The position numbers and the translations under genes were made by a program. Below, piece by piece: positions 60,279-64,000 of a DNA stretch of 64,000 nucleotides; position 1 is the stretch's first letter; every line of letters begins with the position of its first letter. Origin of the DNA: Caldilineaceae bacterium SB0661_bin_32 (GTDB lineage Bacteria; Chloroflexota; Anaerolineae; Caldilineales; Caldilineaceae); the NCBI GenBank assembly GCA_009841235.1, contig VXMH01000019.1, positions 1-64,000 on the forward strand, written 5' to 3'. The notes below the pieces were generated by a model. It saw nothing but the letters and a program-made list of their open reading frames with translations. It was not told where the DNA came from and searched no databases.

Positions 60279-61523
60279 TCAGTCTCGGTAAGGGTCATAC
60301 TCGTTTTCGCCGGCCATGGCTACGCCCAACGGCTTGAGCGTATGCAGAACTCTGATCGTGTTGCGGTGATGGTCCAGTACTGTCGGCAGGCGCTTGTAGG
60401 CCTGGGGCGCCTCGTCGGTGCCTGCCCCGCGCAGCGTTGCTCCTGCACGCCGGACCGAGTCCAGCATCTGCTTGCGCCGGATCTGCCCTTCCTTTACTTG
60501 CACTTTGCGCCCCTTCTTCCAGCGGAATCGGCCTGCGGCCTGTGTCCGCGACATCAGGCGGCCGGCGCCGTGGACGGTCGAGTAGAGGGCCATTCGGCTT
60601 TCTTCGCTCTCCACGCCCTCCAGAACGACCGAAATATCCCCCATCGATCCTCCGACGAATCCCTTTTGCCCGGGGAAAGCCGGCGTTGCGCCTTTGCGCG
60701 TGACCCAGAAACTGTCGCCGTTGTGCACCTCTTGCCAGGTGAAGTTATGGTGATTGTGAATCTCTTCGACGACTTTAGCGCCCAGCAGCTTGGCCACCCG
60801 CTTGCAGACCCAGTCTCGTCCTGCATAGGCATAGCGTCCGGCCAAAAGCATACAGGCCAGGTACTCCTGACCCAGGTTTGAACCGGCATTCAGTAAGCTG
60901 GGAACGGATTCCAGGGCGCTTCGCCGCCGGCGGGAGCGCTTGCCCGGAACCGGCGCCGACTCCTGCCTGCCGCCCCGCTCACGGTCGGCCGCCTTCATGA
61001 AGTGCGTGGCGAGCCGGTGCCCCAGCCCCCTTGATCCGAAGTGGACCCCGACCCAGGTTCGGTCCCTTTCGTCCTCGAAAATATCGACATAGTGATTGCC
61101 GCTGCCGACCGTTCCAAGCTGCTCGGCCGCCAGCTTCTTCAGGCTGTAGGCAACGGGCAGGTCCCAGGCCGGATCGTCGTCGAAAAGCGGATGATCGACT
61201 CTCTCCTTGTTCTTGCGCCCGATGCCGAATGAGATCGTTCTCCAGATGTCATCCATGATCTCATCTATGTTTGCCCTTACCTCTCCGGCAGGGATATCCA
61301 GACGGACGGCCTTGTTGCCGCAGGCGATGTCGTAACCGACCCCCGCCGGGTTCAGCCTGTCCCTGTAGGCGACCACGCCCCCGATGGGAACGCCATAGCC
61401 CAGGTGATGGTCTGCCATCAGCGCGACTGCGTCGGCTTCGCCCGCGCAATTCACAATCTGAGCGACAGCGTTGTCCAGCGGATCACCCCAAACGGGCACG
61501 CCGTGAATTATTTCAACCGTCAT
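60279..61523 (-). CDS. rtcB: RNA-splicing ligase RtcB family protein
   Basis: A 414-residue RtcB-type enzyme, which joins RNA 2',3'-cyclic phosphate or 3'-phosphate to 5'-OH ends using GTP. Mn and GTP site motifs: NPAGVGYDIACGNKAVRL (Asp, Cys), TVGSGNHYVDIFEDE (His), GVHFGSRGLGHRLA (His), EIHNHHNFTWQ (His) and VHGAGRLMSRTQAA (guanylated His). A Lys/Arg-rich insert around residues 187-205 (GKRSRRRRSAL) is unusual. No archease gene is near. Could act in RNA repair. Confidence 0.92.
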   Translation of the reverse strand: MTVEIIHGVPVWGDPLDNAVAQIVNCAGEADAVALMADHHLGYGVPIGGVVAYRDRLNPAGVGYDIACGNKAVRLDIPAGEVRANIDEIMDDIWRTISFGIGRKNKERVDHPLFDDDPAWDLPVAYSLKKLAAEQLGTVGSGNHYVDIFEDERDRTWVGVHFGSRGLGHRLATHFMKAADRERGGRQESAPVPGKRSRRRRSALESVPSLLNAGSNLGQEYLACMLLAGRYAYAGRDWVCKRVAKLLGAKVVEEIHNHHNFTWQEVHNGDSFWVTRKGATPAFPGQKGFVGGSMGDISVVLEGVESEESRMALYSTVHGAGRLMSRTQAAGRFRWKKGRKVQVKEGQIRRKQMLDSVRRAGATLRGAGTDEAPQAYKRLPTVLDHHRNTIRVLHTLKPLGVAMAGENEYDPYRD

Positions 61524-61593
61524 GAGTACACCAAAGAATGAGTTACGGGCGGTGCAGCTCGGTCACCTGATGCGTCTGGCGACAGGATCTCTG

Positions 61594-62697
61594 CTAGTCC
61601 GGCCTGACGCCTGCATACACGCCCTCCGGCAGGAGGCGAGGGCGCTCGCAGCGTGTCGACAGCTCTACGTGGCGGCCCGTCTCAGAGGCGGCCTGAATAG
61701 ACTCCATTATCTCAAGAACATGCAGCGCCACTTCGCCGTTGGCACGGTGCTGCTCCTCTTCAACCGTGCCGACCGCCATGTCCGCCGGGCCGATTCCCCG
61801 GCTGTTGCCGGCATGGCCGAATCGCAGCGGCAAATCCTTCCACGAGTCGTCCGCGTGCGTTCGAACCTGCAGCGGCCCGCCGAAGGTGTTCGGATCGGGC
61901 AGGTTGAGTGTGCCTGTCTCGCCATACAACTCAATGCGAGGCAGTCCGGATGCCTGCGTATCAAATGTCGTGATTATGGTGCCGATTGCGCCGCACGCAA
62001 AGTCAAGAAGACCGGCAACGAACGTTGGGACCTCGACCTCTATTACTTCGCCCTTGTGGGGCTCGCTGTAGATCGTGCGCTCCGACCATGTAGCCCGCGC
62101 CGACCCTGTCACGCGCTTCACCGGCCCCAGCAGATGGACCAGCGCCGTCAGATAATAGACGCCCATGTCCAGCATCGGCCCGCCGCCGGGCTTATAGTAG
62201 AAGGCCGGGTTCGCGTGCCAGTACTCGTGACCCCGGCTCATCATGAACGCAGTGGCCGCCACCGGCGCGCCAACGATCCCTTCATCGAGGTACAGTCGCG
62301 CCGACTGATAACCGGCGCCAAGAAAGGTGTCGGGAGCGCAACCGATGCGAAGATTCTTCCCTTTGGCAAGCGCCATCAGCTCCCTGCCCTCGGCAAAGGT
62401 CGCGGCCAGCGGCTTCTCGCTGTAAACCGCCTTTCCCGCTTCCAGCGCCGCCTTGCCGACGGAGTAGTGGGCCGGAGGGGGCGTGAGATTGAGCACCATA
62501 TCGATGTCCGGCGCGGCAAAGAGGTCCTCCGGCGGCAGGACGCGCAGTCCATACTTCCCGGCCTGGCTCTTCGCCGCGGCAGGAACTGCGTCCGCGCAGG
62601 CGATTATGTCGAACTCCGGCAGTTCCCGGCTGACTTCGATATACCTGGTGCTGATGATGCCGCAACCGACGAGGCCGACGCGCGCTGGCAATTTCAT
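61594..62697 (-). CDS. Gfo/Idh/MocA-family oxidoreductase
   Basis: A 367-residue NAD(P)-dependent enzyme. N-terminal Rossmann domain [18 protein letters not shown] and the EKP signature in [14 protein letters not shown] (about residue 94). The C-terminal substrate domain has [20 protein letters not shown]. Members oxidise or epimerise sugars and inositols. AAGGGAAA precedes the ATG. The ThuA gene lies 58 bases upstream on the same strand; ThuA-Gfo/Idh pairs usually act in sugar or glycoside metabolism. Confidence 0.93.
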   Translation of the reverse strand: MKLPARVGLVGCGIISTRYIEVSRELPEFDIIACADAVPAAAKSQAGKYGLRVLPPEDLFAAPDIDMVLNLTPPPAHYSVGKAALEAGKAVYSEKPLAATFAEGRELMALAKGKNLRIGCAPDTFLGAGYQSARLYLDEGIVGAPVAATAFMMSRGHEYWHANPAFYYKPGGGPMLDMGVYYLTALVHLLGPVKRVTGSARATWSERTIYSEPHKGEVIEVEVPTFVAGLLDFACGAIGTIITTFDTQASGLPRIELYGETGTLNLPDPNTFGGPLQVRTHADDSWKDLPLRFGHAGNSRGIGPADMAVGTVEEEQHRANGEVALHVLEIMESIQAASETGRHVELSTRCERPRLLPEGVYAGVRPD

Positions 62698-62755
62698 CTA
62701 TGGTTTCCCTTCAGGGTTGGAGGCTATCATTGGCGGGCGGTCTTCTCGATATTCT

Positions 62756-63406
62756 TCAATCTCTTGCCGCCCAGATGATTCCCCTGCGCACGATCTCTTT
62801 GGCCTCCGGTACGTTGAAATCACTGGCTACGTGCCCTAAAGAGCAGTAAAAAATCCTGCCCTGACCCCAGCGGCGCTTCCACACGACCGGCATGACGGTA
62901 CCCTCGATCCACGGCGCGTGTTCCCCGGAAAACGTTGTCGTTGCAAGCACCTCGTTACTGGGGTCGACGTGCATCAGGTACTGTTCGCTCTTCATCGCAA
63001 AGTCGTTCAGACCTGAAGTAATCGGGTCTCCGCGCTCGACGATATTGACGGTGTAGTCGATGATGTTCCCCGGGTGGGCTACCCACTGTCCGCCGACCAT
63101 GAACTGATACTCGGTGTTCTGGCGAAAGGCGTCCGCCATGCCTCCGTGCCAGCCGGCAAAGCCTGCCCCGCTGGCGATCGTGTCCAGCAGGCCTTTCTCC
63201 TGCTCTTTGGTAATTGAACTCATCGTATACACCTGCGTGATGACATCGTAGGCGGCCATGCGCTTCGCGTCCGTGTAAACGTCGAGGGACGTCTCGACGT
63301 CTACGTCAAAGCCGGCCTCCTCGATCAACGGCGCGAATATCTCCACGCACTGCTTCGGTTCGTGGCCTTCCCAGCCACCCCAAACCATTAACGATCTCTT
63401 CGCCAT
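62756..63406 (-). CDS. ThuA-like domain protein
   Basis: A 216-residue protein of the ThuA (trehalose utilisation-type) fold, a class I glutamine amidotransferase-like domain. It shows [40 protein letters not shown] and [17 protein letters not shown], and ends in the [20 protein letters not shown] block. ThuA proteins work with sugar oxidoreductases. ATG 63406 has AAGGAG upstream; the frame runs to 63574 without sequence that fits the family. Confidence 0.9.
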   Translation of the reverse strand: MAKRSLMVWGGWEGHEPKQCVEIFAPLIEEAGFDVDVETSLDVYTDAKRMAAYDVITQVYTMSSITKEQEKGLLDTIASGAGFAGWHGGMADAFRQNTEYQFMVGGQWVAHPGNIIDYTVNIVERGDPITSGLNDFAMKSEQYLMHVDPSNEVLATTTFSGEHAPWIEGTVMPVVWKRRWGQGRIFYCSLGHVASDFNVPEAKEIVRRGIIWAARD

Positions 63407-63558
63407 CGGATTGTGACTCCTTGTTGCTGAACCTGGTCGCGGGTTTAGGCTGCCGGACATTGCTTCTTCGCCGGCGCGGATTCGCGTCTTGTCGGAGTTC
63501 AGGTGAACCGGCTTACTGCTGCGGCCTCCCTTTCGACGCGGTGAACACCGTGACGGCA

Positions 63559-63587
63559 AGTATAGCACCCGCACGGCGAAGCTACAA
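63559..63587 (-). promoter_or_regulatory. Promoter of the ThuA-oxidoreductase operon
   Basis: Minus strand TTGTAG (63587-63582), 17-base spacer, TATACT (63564-63559) preceded by TGC. The leader to the ATG at 63406 is about 146 bases. Region 63588-63753 otherwise shows nothing. Confidence 0.55.
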
Positions 63588-63753
63588 TGAAAAAGCCCGA
63601 TTGATAAGACGGATCGCCTCTATTTGGAACACGTCAGTGAGGGCACGCAGCCTGGCGATCGGCGCAAATCAATGTAATTGCAATTGGGGAGGGGCTGTCG
63701 GCTGGCTCATTGAACCTGCGTCAAAGAGTCAGCCGGCCATCTCTGGAGAAGGA

Positions 63754-64000
63754 TCAGCGAAGCTCGAACTGTAACGGCATCCCACCCTTTGGATGCAGCG
63801 TAATTTGCGGGTCCAGCTGAGCGGCATAGCCGTCCGGAATGCGAAGACGGAAGCGTTGGGCAATCGCCGCGGCGACCAAAACGCTTTCCGTGAGCGCGAA
63901 GCCTTCGCCAATACACTGTCGCGGGCCGGCGCCAAAGGGAATGTAGGCAAAACGGTGTCGGCCCGATCTGTTTGCCGGACTGAACCTCTCCGGATCGAAC
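63754..64000 (-). CDS. Cytochrome P450, C-terminal fragment
   Basis: The last 82 residues of a P450, cut by the window edge. The haem-binding loop is [20 protein letters not shown], with the axial Cys, preceded by [14 protein letters not shown]. It ends [17 protein letters not shown]450s oxidise lipids or secondary metabolites; the class is not determinable from this fragment. TGA at 63754-63756. Confidence 0.9.
   Translation of the reverse strand, partial: FDPERFSPANRSGRHRFAYIPFGAGPRQCIGEGFALTESVLVAAAIAQRFRLRIPDGYAAQLDPQITLHPKGGMPLQFELR

Noticed and set aside
61522..62778. 418-codon plus-strand ORF
   Set aside because: Antisense to the Gfo/Idh/MocA oxidoreductase; no recognisable domain.

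Overview
The window is a GC-rich (roughly 58-60 % by eye) bacterial chromosome segment with about 60 genes on both strands. Several features point to the Chloroflexota, most likely an Anaerolineae/Caldilineaceae-type organism: Thr/Pro-rich lipoprotein linkers, a twin-arginine solute-binding lipoprotein, a DnaB-DnaD-DnaC style replication block, compact cytochrome-c maturation genes and a dispersed GGGCAGGC palindrome. This placement is inference from gene style; there is no rRNA or universal marker to fix it.

Layout. 0.1-6 kb: housekeeping genes (HD hydrolase, GT4 glycosyltransferase, M20 peptidase, divergent PAP2, xseB, a receiver-DUF309 fusion). 5.4-8 kb: an AT-richer accessory patch with two orphan genes, a broken zinc-ribbon ORF and a ParA-like ATPase plus HEPN RNase pair that could be a defence or plasmid-type module. 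8-13 kb: B12 radical SAM enzyme, rhodanese, DUF2203, A-type Fe-S carrier, moaA and a SufR-like Fe-S regulator with a clear promoter and palindromic operator. 13.4-19 kb: a secreted Ig-like protein, a complete sugar-type ABC importer minus its ATPase, and a zinc alcohol dehydrogenase. 19-30 kb: a DinG-type helicase, a LysM/FAS1 surface protein with an internally duplicated domain, two tandem class A penicillin-binding lipoproteins, and tRNA-Cys(GCA) with its terminator.

30-38 kb: a zinc-ribbon cold-shock protein, the tRNA-queuosine mannosyltransferase family, a DUF151 nuclease, and a replication cluster: dnaB carrying a 174-residue mini-intein, a DnaD-domain protein, and a helicase loader in which two AAA+ domains are fused in tandem. 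38.6-43.8 kb: a membrane-anchored glycoside hydrolase, a PMT-type glycosyltransferase, HxlR regulator and metallo-beta-lactamase-fold hydrolase.

44.2-51.8 kb is a System I cytochrome-c maturation operon: CcmE of the CxxxY type, a dihaem cytochrome, a CcmA-CcmB fusion, CcmC, a 47-residue CcmD, a CcdA whose first transmembrane segment lies at the C terminus (an apparent circular permutation), a TlpA-like thioredoxin, a glutaredoxin-like protein and a DUF2085 membrane protein. CcmF and CcmH are not in the window.

51.9-53.7 kb is a small decayed island: a MNT antitoxin with a truncated HEPN toxin, an IS3-family remnant and a solitary D12 adenine methylase. 53.7-64 kb: an ADP-ribosylglycohydrolase coupled to a plant-type leucine-rich-repeat lipoprotein, a NUDT6-like Nudix hydrolase, dienelactone hydrolase, RtcB ligase, Gfo/Idh/MocA oxidoreductase, ThuA protein and the C-terminal end of a cytochrome P450.

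The most unusual items are the permuted CcdA, the double AAA+ helicase loader beside an intein-bearing dnaB, and the ParA/HEPN pair.
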